Shown here: one piece after another, positions 1 through 7,982 of the stretch
Position numbering within the stretch: the first letter of the stretch is position 1
How the letters are laid out: each line of letters starts with the position of its first letter
DNA from: Streptomyces mirabilis
GTDB taxonomy: Bacteria; Actinomycetota; Actinomycetes; Streptomycetales; Streptomycetaceae
Reading direction: 5' to 3'
Assembly: GCF_039503195.1 (NCBI RefSeq)
Contig: NZ_JBCJKP010000001.1
Span: forward strand, 9,486,001-9,550,000
DNA: 64,000 nt
Position numbers and translations under genes: made by a program
Notes under the pieces: model-generated
What the model saw: only the letters and a program-made list of their open reading frames with translations
Databases searched by the model: none
Told to the model about the DNA's origin: nothing

Positions 1-7
1 GCAGGTC

Positions 8-1636
8 ATGGGCTCGCTCGGTTCCCACCGGGCCCTGCTGCCGCTCCTGGACGCGGTCAAAGTACCGCTGCTGCTGGCGGCCGGTACCGAACGGACGCTG
101 CATCAGCACCGACCGGCGCCCCCGGCGTCCGGCCCCGACGACCCGCCGCTCGACTGTACTCCGTCCCGCGACTGGCCCACGCGTTCAAGTGCCGACGCCG
201 TCGTTGTCGGCTCGGGCGCCGGCGGAGCCATGGCTGCCCGGACACTCGCCCGCGTCGGGATGCGTGTCGTCGTCCTCGAGGAGGGGGAGCACCACACCAG
301 TGCGTCGTTCGGGCGCCGGGCCCCGCTCGACCGCTTCACCGACCTGTACCGGGACGGCGGCGCGACGATCGTCCTCGGCAACCCCCCGCTGGTCCTGCCC
401 GTGGGCCGCGCGGTCGGCGGCACCACTGTCGTCAACTCCGGAACGTGCTATCGCACACCGAACCACGTCCTCACCCGCTGGCTGGACCATCACGGCTTCG
501 CGGCGGCCGAAGGCTTCGACGTCCACCTCGACGAGGTGGAACGCACCCTGCAAGTAGCACCCCAGCCGCTGCAGGTGCTGGGCAACAACGGGCTGCTCGC
601 ACTGGCCGGAGCGAAGGCACTCGGCTGGGCCGCGGCACCCTTGCGTCGCAACGCCCCGGGTTGCAGGGGCTCTTGCCAGTGTGTCGTCGGCTGCCCCACC
701 GGTGCCAAACAGAGCGTCCAGCTGTCCGTGCTTCCCGAGGCCTGCGCGTTCGGCGCCCGCATCGTGACGGGCGCTCGCGTCCGGCGGATCCTCGTCGACG
801 GCGACCGGCCGGGCGGCCCACGCGCTGCCGGGGTGCTGGTTCGCCGCCCGGACGGCAGCGAACTGGAGATCCTCAGCCCCTTGGTCGTGGTCGCCGCGGG
901 GGCCCTGCAGACCCCGCCGCTCCTGCGCCGCTCCGGCCTCGGGGGACACCCGCGGCTCGGCCGCAACCTCAGCGTGCACCCGGCGATCAGCGTCGCGGGA
1001 CGCTTCGGCCGCCCGGTCACCGGCTGGAAGGGCGTCCTGCAGAGCGTCGGCGTGGAGCACCTGCGCGACGACGGCATCCTGATCGAAGCCACCGCGGCGC
1101 CGGCAGGCATGAGTTCGTTCGTGCTGCCCGGCATCGGACGCGAGCTGCGCCGCGAACTGGAAGGGACGGATCAGCTCGCGACACTCGGTGCCATGATCGC
1201 CGACCGGCCCTCGGGGCGCATCCTCGGCAGGGACCGCACAGTGCTGCGCTACGACCTGACGCCGCGCGACGCCGGCCGCCTGCTCCGGGCCCAACGAGCC
1301 ATGGGCCGCCTGCTGTTCGCGGCGGGCGCCGAGGAGGTGCTGACCGGTGTACCGCAGGTGCCGCGAGCCCGCACCCCGGCCCAGCTCGAGGCGCTGCTGG
1401 ACACGGTGACCGCGCGCCATCTGCATGTGTCCGCGTTTCACCCCACGGGCACGGCGGCTGCCGGTGCCGACCCCGAGCTGTCACCCGCCGACCCGGACGG
1501 GCGCCTGCGCGGCGTCGACGGCGTGTTGATCTCGGACGGCTCCGTGCTGCCCAGTTGCCCGGAGGTGAATCCGCAACTGAGCATCATGGCGGCCGCCCTG
1601 GCCGTCGCCGAACGCTTCGTGACGAAGGCGTCGTGA
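8..1636 (+). CDS. GMC-family FAD oxidoreductase (long-chain alcohol oxidase/cholesterol oxidase-like), probably 5'-truncated by window
   Basis: Flavoprotein expected to oxidise an alcohol or sterol-type substrate. Seen: FAD-binding Rossmann motif GSGAGG at about residues 69-74 followed by VVVLEEG, a Cys-rich stretch (CRGSCQCVVGCPTGAK, about 217-232) typical of the fatty-alcohol-oxidase branch of GMC enzymes, and the C-terminal GMC signature with the probable catalytic His478 in FHPTGT and a distal NPQLSIMAAALA segment. The frame is open to the first base of the window and the region before the FAD motif resembles the helical N-terminus of alcohol oxidases, so the true start may lie upstream; the ATG at 8 is only the first one visible. 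A monooxygenase relic follows about 50 bp downstream, suggesting a former alcohol/ketone oxidation pair. The family call is firm, the substrate unknown. Confidence 0.85.
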   Translation: MGSLGSHRALLPLLDAVKVPLLLAAGTERTLHQHRPAPPASGPDDPPLDCTPSRDWPTRSSADAVVVGSGAGGAMAARTLARVGMRVVVLEEGEHHTSASFGRRAPLDRFTDLYRDGGATIVLGNPPLVLPVGRAVGGTTVVNSGTCYRTPNHVLTRWLDHHGFAAAEGFDVHLDEVERTLQVAPQPLQVLGNNGLLALAGAKALGWAAAPLRRNAPGCRGSCQCVVGCPTGAKQSVQLSVLPEACAFGARIVTGARVRRILVDGDRPGGPRAAGVLVRRPDGSELEILSPLVVVAAGALQTPPLLRRSGLGGHPRLGRNLSVHPAISVAGRFGRPVTGWKGVLQSVGVEHLRDDGILIEATAAPAGMSSFVLPGIGRELRRELEGTDQLATLGAMIADRPSGRILGRDRTVLRYDLTPRDAGRLLRAQRAMGRLLFAAGAEEVLTGVPQVPRARTPAQLEALLDTVTARHLHVSAFHPTGTAAAGADPELSPADPDGRLRGVDGVLISDGSVLPSCPEVNPQLSIMAAALAVAERFVTKAS

Positions 1637-1685
1637 CCAGCCGTCGCCCTTGGTCTCACCGCCCCCGCCCGACCGGAGCGTTGCT

Positions 1686-1968
1686 GTGATCCCGGCTCAG
1701 AGGACGCGGACGGACAGGGACCTGCGGGCCGTGGTCGTCGGAGCGGGGTGGTCCGGGGTCGGCGCCGCCGTCCGGCTTCGCGGAGCAGGGTTCAACGATG
1801 TGCTTGTTCTGGAGAAGGGCTCGCAACTCGGCGGCACGGCTTGATGACATGCTGCGCTGCGGTGTTCAGGTGCTGGGGGCCCGGTGGGACGGGGCGGCCG
1901 GCCGCTGGCTGCTGGAGACCAGCGACGGGCCCTACATCGCGGCGGTACTGGTCCTGGCGAGGTCGGAT
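1686..1968 (+). pseudogene. Relic of a flavin-containing (Baeyer-Villiger type) monooxygenase
   Basis: A GTG at 1686 opens a frame with a clear N-terminal FAD fingerprint (VVVGAGWSGVGAAVRL, then VLVLEKGSQLGGTA) and a stop at 1842-1844. In another frame right after the stop, a segment reading GVQVLGARWDGAAGRWLLET and ending in AAVLVLA matches the part of such enzymes just before the second nucleotide-binding site. About 80-100 residues between these parts and the whole C-terminal half are missing, so this is an internally deleted, frameshifted remnant. Its position after an alcohol oxidase fits a lost alcohol to ketone to ester pathway, which is inference. Confidence 0.7.
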
Positions 1969-2288
1969 CCGGGCGTGGATCCTGGCGACGTTGCGGCCTG
2001 CCTTCTCCCGGTTCGCGGAGCCCTTCTCAACCCCAGACAGCCCCGGCGACCACTGGGGCCGCGTGCTTCCCGGAGGAGCCGGTGCCGGCCTACGAACCCT
2101 CCCCCAGTCAGCCGACCGCAGCCCTTCCCAGCTGTTCCCGGTGTGCCCGGGCCGCGGGCGCCAGTGGCGACCCGCGGCACAGGGATCAACCGCGGGGCAT
2201 CGCCCCCCTGACCGGGAGCGAGCACCTGCGGAGTGCTGACGGACCCGACAGGAGGTGGAGCCGAGTCATGTGACCCATTGGACCGGCC
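1969..2288. other. Intergenic debris, nothing recognised
   Basis: About 320 bases between the monooxygenase relic and the convergent binding-protein gene. Short frames on both strands are Pro/Arg-rich shadows without ribosome sites. No hairpin followed by a T run and no repeat was found. Confidence 0.4.
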
Positions 2289-3167
2289 CTAGGGTGTGGT
2301 GGCTGCGGTGCGGTAGAACTCGGCTGCGGTGACGGTGGCGGGGACGCCGAGTTCGGTGGCGACCGCGGTGATCGCGTCGGCGCCGATGGCGGGGTCGGCC
2401 TGGCCGTCGGTGGTGAAATACGGTGCGATGAACGTCTCGTAGTGGGCCCGGACTTCGTCCGGGGTGTGCCGGCCCAGGAATGTCCGCATGTGCCGCACCG
2501 TGGTGTCGGGGTCGTCGTGGATCACCCGCAGGGCGCGCCGGTGGGCTCGTAGGACGGCCTGGACCGCGGGGTCGTCCGGGTCGGTGTAGGTGGGGTCGAC
2601 GGCCACGCCGACGGTGGGGATCCGGAAGTGGTCGCCGACCCAGGCCAGTACCTGCCAGCCGTGCTCTGCGGCTATCGCCTCCGGTGCCATGGTGCTGCCG
2701 ATCAGGGCGGCGTCGATGCTGCCGTCGTGCAGCCGGCGCAGGTCCATGCCGTAGTCGCCGGGCGGGCGGACGACGGTGTGGATGTCGCGGTCCGGGTCGA
2801 GGCCGGCCCGGCGCAGCACGATCCGGGTGAAGCACCCGGGTGCGGTGTGGGGGGCGTGTACCGCCAGCCGTCGGCCGGCCAGGTCGGCCAGGGAGGTCGG
2901 GCCGGGGCGGGCGAGGAACCAGAACAGCGGGCGGGTGGTGTTGACCTGGAGCGCGACCCAGGGGGTGCCGTCGGTCAGCCGGGACAGCAGTGCCCGGCCG
3001 AGCCCGATGGTGGCGCCGCGGCGCAGTCGCTCCTCGTCCCAGGAGCAGCCGTCGCGCAGCGCGACGTGGACGCCCTCGTCGGCGTAGTAGTCCTGCTGGT
3101 CGGCGATGTGGGCGACCAGTTCCTCGTGCAGGCCCCGCCCGACGTAGGCGAGATCGATCGTGTGCAT
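2289..3167 (-). CDS. NMT1/THI5/TauA-like substrate-binding-fold protein without signal peptide
   Basis: 292 residues from ATG at 3167, preceded by a good AAGGAAAG ribosome site; the open frame runs further upstream but this is the natural start. The fold is that of ABC-transporter binding proteins of the nitrate/taurine/NMT1 group: the early DEGVHVALRDG strand-loop, a central LADLAGRRLAVHAP hinge and DAALIGS. It has no signal peptide or lipobox and begins directly with the first beta strand, so it probably stays in the cytoplasm. No permease or ATPase is adjacent. The same fold without a signal occurs in enzymes (4,5-dihydroxyphthalate decarboxylase, THI5 pyrimidine synthase), so an enzyme or sensor role is possible. 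It is the third gene after tetR and an SDR, 158 bp downstream of the SDR. Confidence 0.7.
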   Translation of the reverse strand: MHTIDLAYVGRGLHEELVAHIADQQDYYADEGVHVALRDGCSWDEERLRRGATIGLGRALLSRLTDGTPWVALQVNTTRPLFWFLARPGPTSLADLAGRRLAVHAPHTAPGCFTRIVLRRAGLDPDRDIHTVVRPPGDYGMDLRRLHDGSIDAALIGSTMAPEAIAAEHGWQVLAWVGDHFRIPTVGVAVDPTYTDPDDPAVQAVLRAHRRALRVIHDDPDTTVRHMRTFLGRHTPDEVRAHYETFIAPYFTTDGQADPAIGADAITAVATELGVPATVTAAEFYRTAATTP

Positions 3168-3325
3168 GAATGTCTTTCCTTGATCGTGTCGCCGCCCTGT
3201 GCCCGCGCGGGCCGCAGGCGCAGGGCGCTGCGGCCCATGGTGCTGAGGTGACGGTGTGCCGGGAGCGGTGCGGCCGACGGCCGGACCCGGACGGTGTGGC
3301 CCCGTGCGCAAAGGACGCCGGGGCG

Positions 3326-4090
3326 TCAGTACATGAGCATGCCGCCGTTGACCGCGGCCGTGGTGCCGGTCATGAAGGCGTTGTCGTCGCCTGCGTAGAA
3401 GGCGACCGCCTGGGCGACGTCCTCCGGGTGTGCCAGACGGCCCAGCGGGGTGGCGGCCACCTGCCGCTTCTTGTGGGCGTCGTCGAACACATCCGTCATG
3501 CGGGCCATGCGGGTGTCCTCCACCGGGCCGGGCGCGACGACGTTGACCGTGATTCCCTGCGGGCCCAGTTCCTGGGCGAGGTAGCGGGCGAACTGCTCCA
3601 GTGCGGCCTTGGAGGTGCCCAGTGCGATCATGTGCTCCCGGGGCAGGCGGCTGAGGCCGGTACCGATGTAGATGATGCGTCCCCAGCCCTGTTCGGTCAT
3701 GGCGGGCAGGACGGCTTTGGTGACCGCGAACGCCGCACGCATCTCGCCGTCGAGCTTGCCGCCCAGTTCTTCCCACGTCATGTCCTGGAACGACTTGACC
3801 GCGTACGGGATGAGCGCGTTGTGCACGAGCACGTCGACGCCGCCCCATGCCGCCTGGACCTGCCCGACCATGTTCTCGACCGCCGCCGCCTCGCGCACGT
3901 CGGCCTGCACGGCCATGGCCTGGCCGCCGGCGGCTTCGATGCCGGCCACGATCTCGCCGGCTGCCGTGCTGTTGCGGAGGTAGTTGACCACCACGCGCAT
4001 CCCCCGGGCGGCCAGAAGGCGTGCGGTGGCCGCACCGATTCCGCTGCTGGCCCCTGTCACCAAGACCACCCTGCCGGTTGTCCCTGTCAT
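3326..4090 (-). CDS. SDR-fold oxidoreductase-like protein with atypical active site
   Basis: 254 residues, normal SDR length. The dinucleotide motif TGASSGIG is at 12-19 and N91 lies in the VHNAL strand as expected. The catalytic triad is unusual: the Tyr of YxxxK is Leu157 (LGTSK, Lys161 kept) and the usual Ser 13 residues earlier is Thr144. The C-terminal half (VNVVAPGPVEDTRMARM) is intact, so this is a diverged family rather than a pseudogene. The start ATG overlaps the stop of the upstream tetR gene by four bases (ATGA), indicating translational coupling and joint control by that repressor. It may bind NAD(P) without classical dehydrogenase chemistry. Confidence 0.85.
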   Translation of the reverse strand: MTGTTGRVVLVTGASSGIGAATARLLAARGMRVVVNYLRNSTAAGEIVAGIEAAGGQAMAVQADVREAAAVENMVGQVQAAWGGVDVLVHNALIPYAVKSFQDMTWEELGGKLDGEMRAAFAVTKAVLPAMTEQGWGRIIYIGTGLSRLPREHMIALGTSKAALEQFARYLAQELGPQGITVNVVAPGPVEDTRMARMTDVFDDAHKKRQVAATPLGRLAHPEDVAQAVAFYAGDDNAFMTGTTAAVNGGMLMY

Positions 4091-4776
4091 GGGCCCACCT
4101 CCTCATCGCGGGCCGTCGGAATGACCGCCTCGAGTTGTTCATCGTCGGTGCCGGGGTGCCCGGAGTGTGCCGGGCGGATCGCGCCGTAGAGCACGGTGTC
4201 GACGGTCGCCCGCAGCAGATCGGCAGCGGTCCGGTCGAGTTCGCGCGGCAGTTGCGAGGTGAGCAGCCGCTCCAGCGCGCCGCGGGTGATCTCACTCAGC
4301 AGCTCGGGCGGCGCGGGCAGTAGTCCTTGCCGGTGCCCGTCCCGGAACAGTTCGTCGAGCCGCCGGTAGACCACCGTGTCCACGCGCTGCTCCACGTACT
4401 GGCGCAGCATCGCCCCGCCCCGCCCCGCCGCGAGCTGGGCCGCGCCGATCCGCCCGAGCTCACTGCCTGCCGCGAGCAGAAACCGCTGGACCCGCACACC
4501 GAACGGCTGCCCCTGCGCGTCCTGGGCCGCCGCCAGCGTGCGCTCCACCGCCGCGAACTGCCGGTCCAGCACCGCGGCCAGCAGACTGCGCTTGTCCGGG
4601 AAATGACGGTAGATCGTCTTCTTGCTCATACCGAGTTCACGGGCGAGATCGTCCATGCTCACCCGCACGGGACCCGGCGCGAAGAACAGCCGTCCGGCCG
4701 CCTCCACGATCACGTCAGCACGCCGCTCGCCATGCTCGGAAACTTTCGAAACTGAATTAGTTTCCATAGTTTCCAT
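4087..4776 (-). CDS. TetR-family transcriptional repressor
   Basis: The N-terminal helix-turn-helix is clear (ADVIVEAAGRLFF, then SMDDLARELGMSKKTIYRHF), followed by a 150-residue ligand domain. An upstream in-frame TTG at 4803 is more likely the -35 box TTGACA than a start. ATG 4776 is used here; ATG 4767 is an alternative that would give a leaderless transcript. The first codons overlap a 37-bp nested inverted repeat, so the protein almost certainly represses its own operon (tetR, SDR, binding-fold protein). Inducer unknown. Confidence 0.88.
   Translation of the reverse strand: METMETNSVSKVSEHGERRADVIVEAAGRLFFAPGPVRVSMDDLARELGMSKKTIYRHFPDKRSLLAAVLDRQFAAVERTLAAAQDAQGQPFGVRVQRFLLAAGSELGRIGAAQLAAGRGGAMLRQYVEQRVDTVVYRRLDELFRDGHRQGLLPAPPELLSEITRGALERLLTSQLPRELDRTAADLLRATVDTVLYGAIRPAHSGHPGTDDEQLEAVIPTARDEEVGP
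4738..4774. promoter_or_regulatory. Nested inverted repeat, probable TetR autoregulatory operator
   Basis: Outer arms GGAAACT (4738-4744) and AGTTTCC (4768-4774) enclose inner arms GAAACT (4748-4753) and AGTTTC (4759-4764); all arms are perfect. The dyad lies over the predicted transcription start and first codons of the tetR gene, a typical steric-repression position, and its two nested half-site pairs suggest two bound dimers. Confidence 0.75.
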
Positions 4777-4803
4777 GCTGGCTTCCTGCCCCTCCGCTGT
4801 CAA
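4775..4803 (-). promoter_or_regulatory. Predicted sigma70-type promoter of the tetR operon
   Basis: On the minus strand TTGACA (4803-4798), a 17-base spacer and CAGCAT (4780-4775). The expected start point, about 7-8 bases on, coincides with ATG 4767, which would make the mRNA leaderless. Confidence 0.5.
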
Positions 4804-4820
4804 GGCGTGCCGGGTGTGCG

Positions 4821-4958
4821 GAACTGCGTGGCCGAAGCTTGGAGCTCGGTGCCCGCCGGGCCGACATCGGCCAGACCGGGGACGAGCGGCGGCGTGTCCT
4901 GGCCGACCCCGAGGGCCATGAGTTCTGCCCGCTCAAGGCCCGCATCAAGCCGCTCTGA
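4821..4958 (+). pseudogene. C-terminal fragment of a VOC/glyoxalase-family protein
   Basis: The + frame ending TGA at 4956-4958 reads ELGARRADIGQTGDE followed by RRRVLADPEGHEFCPLKARI, the hallmark C-terminus of actinobacterial glyoxalase/VOC proteins. No start codon or N-terminal metal-binding module is present; the sequence upstream belongs to the divergent tetR gene. It is a truncated remnant wedged between tetR and the pcaF end. Confidence 0.65.
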
Positions 4959-4988
4959 CGAACCGACGCCGATGCGGGCGAATTCGTG

Positions 4989-6191
4989 TCAGCGTTCGAG
5001 GACGAGGGCGAGGCCCTGGCCGACGCCGATGCAGAGGGTGGCGACGCCGGTGCCGGAGCCCTTGCGGGCGAGTTGGTGGGCGACGGTGCCGGCGAGGCGG
5101 GCGCCGGAGGCGCCGAGGGGGTGGCCGAGGGCGATCGCGCCGCCCTGGGGGTTGAGGACCTGGGGGTCGAACTGGGGCCATTCGGCGAGGCAGCCGAGGA
5201 CCTGGGCGGCGAAGGCCTCGTTCAGTTCGAGGACGGACAGGTCCGCGAAGGTCTTGCCGGCTTTGGCCAGGGCCCGGTTGACGGCTTCGACGGGGGCGAG
5301 GCCGAAGTACTGGGGGTCGGTCGCGGAGACGCCGGTGGCTCGGATGCGGGCCAGCGGTTCGCGGCCGGTGGCCTTCAGCCCTTCCTCGTCGGTCAGGAGG
5401 AGGGCGGCGGCGCCGTCGTTGAGGGGGGAGGCGTTGCCCGCGGTGACGGTGCCGTCGGTGGTGCGGAAGGACGGTTTGAGCCTGGCCATGGCGGTGGGGG
5501 AGGCGTCGGGGCGGACGGACTCGTCGGCGGCGAAGATGACCGGGTCGCCCTTGTGCTGGGGGATCGGCACGGGGGTGAGTTCGGGCTCGAACAGATCCCC
5601 GGCCTGTGCCTTCGCGGCCTTGCGGTGGCTGCTGAGGGCGTATTCGTCCTGCTGCTCGCGGCTGATCTTGTGTTTGTCGGCGATGAGTTCGGCGGACTCG
5701 CCGAGCGGGATGGTCCACTGGGGGTCCATCCTCGGGTTGACCATGCGCCAGCCGAGGGTGGTGGAGTACAGCTCGGTGTGTCCGGCGGGGAAGGGCCGGT
5801 CGTTCTTGGGCAGGACGTAGGGGGCGCGGGTCATGGACTCCACGCCGCCGGCCAGGGCGATGTGGGCGTCTCCGACGGCGATGGCGCGGGCGGCCTGGAT
5901 GACGGCTTCGAGTCCGGAGGCGCACAGCCGGTTGACACTCACGCCGGGCACGGAGGTGGGCAGCCCGGCGAGCAGGGCGGCCATGCGGGCGACGTTGCGG
6001 TTCTCCTCGCCGGCGCCGTTGGCGTTGCCGAGGTAGACGTCCTCGATCCGGGCGGGGTCCAGGTCCGGGGTGCGGGCCAGGAGTTCCCGGATGGCGTGGG
6101 CGGCCAGGTCGTCCGGGCGGACGGACGCCAGGGCGCCGTTGTAGCGGCCGATCGGGGTCCGTACGGCGTCGACGATGTAGACGTCCTTCAC
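4989..6191 (-). CDS. pcaF: 3-oxoadipyl-CoA thiolase (acetyl-CoA acyltransferase)
   Basis: 400 residues from GTG 6191 with a GAGGAG ribosome site; full length for the family. It cleaves 3-oxoadipyl-CoA to succinyl-CoA and acetyl-CoA. Visible catalytic elements are the nucleophile Cys90 in NRLCASG, the NEAFA motif, [10 protein letters not shown] with the conserved His, and the late Cys in CIGVGQG. The start overlaps the stop of pcaJ by four bases (GTGA). The pcaI-pcaJ-pcaF order and the facing hydroxyquinol genes, which make 3-oxoadipate, support the specific pcaF role over a generic thiolase. Confidence 0.9.
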   Translation of the reverse strand: MKDVYIVDAVRTPIGRYNGALASVRPDDLAAHAIRELLARTPDLDPARIEDVYLGNANGAGEENRNVARMAALLAGLPTSVPGVSVNRLCASGLEAVIQAARAIAVGDAHIALAGGVESMTRAPYVLPKNDRPFPAGHTELYSTTLGWRMVNPRMDPQWTIPLGESAELIADKHKISREQQDEYALSSHRKAAKAQAGDLFEPELTPVPIPQHKGDPVIFAADESVRPDASPTAMARLKPSFRTTDGTVTAGNASPLNDGAAALLLTDEEGLKATGREPLARIRATGVSATDPQYFGLAPVEAVNRALAKAGKTFADLSVLELNEAFAAQVLGCLAEWPQFDPQVLNPQGGAIALGHPLGASGARLAGTVAHQLARKGSGTGVATLCIGVGQGLALVLER

Positions 6192-6847
6192 GGTTGGGTC
6201 TCCTCGTTGAGTTCGGCTGCGACACGGACCTTCGCGGCGGTCTTGGCCACGATCTCTCCGGCCGTGACGCCGGGCGCGGTCTCGATGAGCACCAGCCCGT
6301 CGTCGGTGACGTCGAGGACGCCGAGGTCGGTGATGATCCGGTTGACGCACGCCTTGCCGGTGAGCGGCAGCGCGCACTCCTGAAGGATCTTCGCGGTGCC
6401 GTCCTTGGCGGTGTGGGTCATGACGACGATGACGGTGCGGGCGCCGTGGACGAGGTCCATCGCCCCGCCGATCCCGGTGATCATCTTCCCGGGGATGGCC
6501 CAGTTCGCCAGGTCACCGCCCGCGGACACCTGCATCGCGCCGAGCACGGCCACGTCGATGTGCCCGCCCCGGATCATCGAGAAGGACAGCGCCGAGTCGA
6601 AGAAGGAGGCGCCCGGCAGGACCGTCACGGTCTCCTTGCCGGCGTTGATGAGGTCCGGGTCGACCTGGTCCTCGGTGGGGTAGGGGCCGGTGCCGAGGAT
6701 CCCGTTCTCCGACTCCAGGATCACCTCGACGCCGGCCGGGAGGTGGTTGGGGATCAGTGTCGGCAGCCCGATGCCGAGATTGACGTACTGCCCGTCCTGG
6801 AGTTCGCGTGCCGCACGGGCCGCCATCTCCTCGCGACTCCACGCCAT
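6188..6847 (-). CDS. pcaJ: 3-oxoadipate CoA-transferase, beta subunit
   Basis: 219 residues. With the alpha subunit it moves CoA from succinyl-CoA to 3-oxoadipate. The catalytic Glu lies in [10 protein letters not shown]; the glycine-rich [13 protein letters not shown] start and [10 protein letters not shown] are typical of the beta subunit. The ATG shares one base with the pcaI stop (TGATG) and its own stop overlaps pcaF, giving a tight operon. A succinyl-CoA:acetoacetate transferase (ScoB) looks similar; the pathway context favours PcaJ. Confidence 0.88.
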   Translation of the reverse strand: MAWSREEMAARAARELQDGQYVNLGIGLPTLIPNHLPAGVEVILESENGILGTGPYPTEDQVDPDLINAGKETVTVLPGASFFDSALSFSMIRGGHIDVAVLGAMQVSAGGDLANWAIPGKMITGIGGAMDLVHGARTVIVVMTHTAKDGTAKILQECALPLTGKACVNRIITDLGVLDVTDDGLVLIETAPGVTAGEIVAKTAAKVRVAAELNEETQP

Positions 6848-7602
6848 CAGCCGCTCACCGTCCGCTTCTCGATCATCTTCGCGGCGGCCTGTTCGGGGGT
6901 GAGGGCCACCACCCGCTGGACGAAGATCCCCGGCAGATGCACCGCGTCCGGGTCGATCCCGCCGGGCTCGACCAGCTCCTCCACCTCGGCGATCGTCACC
7001 CTGCCCGCCATCGCCGCGAGGGGGTTGAAGTTCCGGGTGGACCTGCTGAAGACGAGGTTGCCGTGCCGGTCGCCCTTCGCGGCCCGGACCAGCGCGAAGT
7101 CGGTGCGGATGCCGCGCTCCAGCACGTACTCGGTGCCCTCGAACTCGCGCACCTCCTTGGCGGGCGAGGCCAGCGCCACCCCGCCCGAGCCGTCATAGCG
7201 CCAGGGCAGCCCGCCGTCCGCGACCTGCGTGCCCACCCCGGCGGGGGTGTAGAAGGCGGGGATCCCCGCACCGCCGGCCCGCAACCGCTCCGCCAGCGTG
7301 CCCTGCGGGATCAGCTCCACCTCCAGCTCCCCGGCCAGATACTGCCGCGCGAACTCCTTGTTCGCCCCGATGTAGGAGCCGGTCACCCGCGCGATCCGCC
7401 CGGCGGACAGCAGCACCGCGAGCCCGGACTCCATCGCCCCGCAGTTGTTGGACACCACGCCCAGACCGCCGACCCCCCGCTCGTACAGCGCCTCGATCAG
7501 CACGTTCGGCACACCGCTCAACCCGAACCCGCCCACCGCCAACGACGCACCCTCCGGCACATCCGCCACCGCCTCCAGGGCCGTGGCGACCACTTTATCC
7601 AT
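6847..7602 (-). CDS. pcaI: 3-oxoadipate CoA-transferase, alpha subunit
   Basis: 251 residues beginning [15 protein letters not shown], with the glycine-rich [16 protein letters not shown]oA-binding loop and the VSNNCG motif of family I CoA-transferase alpha subunits. First gene of the minus-strand pcaIJF operon; it faces the maleylacetate reductase gene across a 380-bp control region. A consensus minus-strand TTGACA (7664-7659) lies about 60 bases upstream, but I see no convincing -10 box with it. ScoA is the alternative assignment. Confidence 0.88.
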   Translation of the reverse strand: MDKVVATALEAVADVPEGASLAVGGFGLSGVPNVLIEALYERGVGGLGVVSNNCGAMESGLAVLLSAGRIARVTGSYIGANKEFARQYLAGELEVELIPQGTLAERLRAGGAGIPAFYTPAGVGTQVADGGLPWRYDGSGGVALASPAKEVREFEGTEYVLERGIRTDFALVRAAKGDRHGNLVFSRSTRNFNPLAAMAGRVTIAEVEELVEPGGIDPDAVHLPGIFVQRVVALTPEQAAAKMIEKRTVSG

Positions 7603-7982
7603 CTTTTTTCACTCTGCCTCTCGCCGATGTGGACCCATCAGAAGCTGTTTCCGTGCAATGTCAAGAATTCGGCCGGGTTCTGTAATATTTCTGCGAGCGT
7701 CACGGAAATTGCGGGAGCGGATCCGCCGCAGACATGTCCGTCTCATGCGCATCTCACCTGACCGACACCTGCCCCCACGGTCCAGCGCCCTGGCATTCGC
7801 CGACATCCCACAGATGAGTGATATCGCCCGTGATCCCCAGGCCGCACTGTCGGTGAGCGTCGCGCGAACAAGGTATTCCCTCACCGATTCCCGTTATCAC
7901 TCACGGATTCCGTTGACTCGCATCATCCGAGTGCCGACGCTTTCTCCATGAACAGAGGATCGGCAGGACCGAGGAAATTCTC
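7603..7982. promoter_or_regulatory. Divergent control region of the pcaIJF and hydroxyquinol operons
   Basis: 380 bases with no gene. On the plus strand the 12-bp units CTCACCGATTCC (7880-7891) and CTCACGGATTCC (7900-7911), one mismatch apart and with a period of exactly 20 bp, lie immediately upstream of TTGACT (7913-7918). After 17 bases comes GACGCT (7936-7941), a plausible -10. Tandem sites two helical turns apart against a -35 are typical of an activator. An imperfect dyad centred on CGGATCCG lies near 7718. Confidence 0.55.

Noticed and set aside
185..1441. 418-codon minus-strand frame opposite the GMC oxidoreductase
   Set aside because: Shadow frame; Ala/Arg/Gly-rich and unrelated to any family.
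2289..4295. 668-residue fusion protein covering the binding-fold gene and the sequence above it
   Set aside because: The upstream part is antisense-frame read-through of the SDR and tetR genes; ATG 3167 with a strong ribosome site is the real start.
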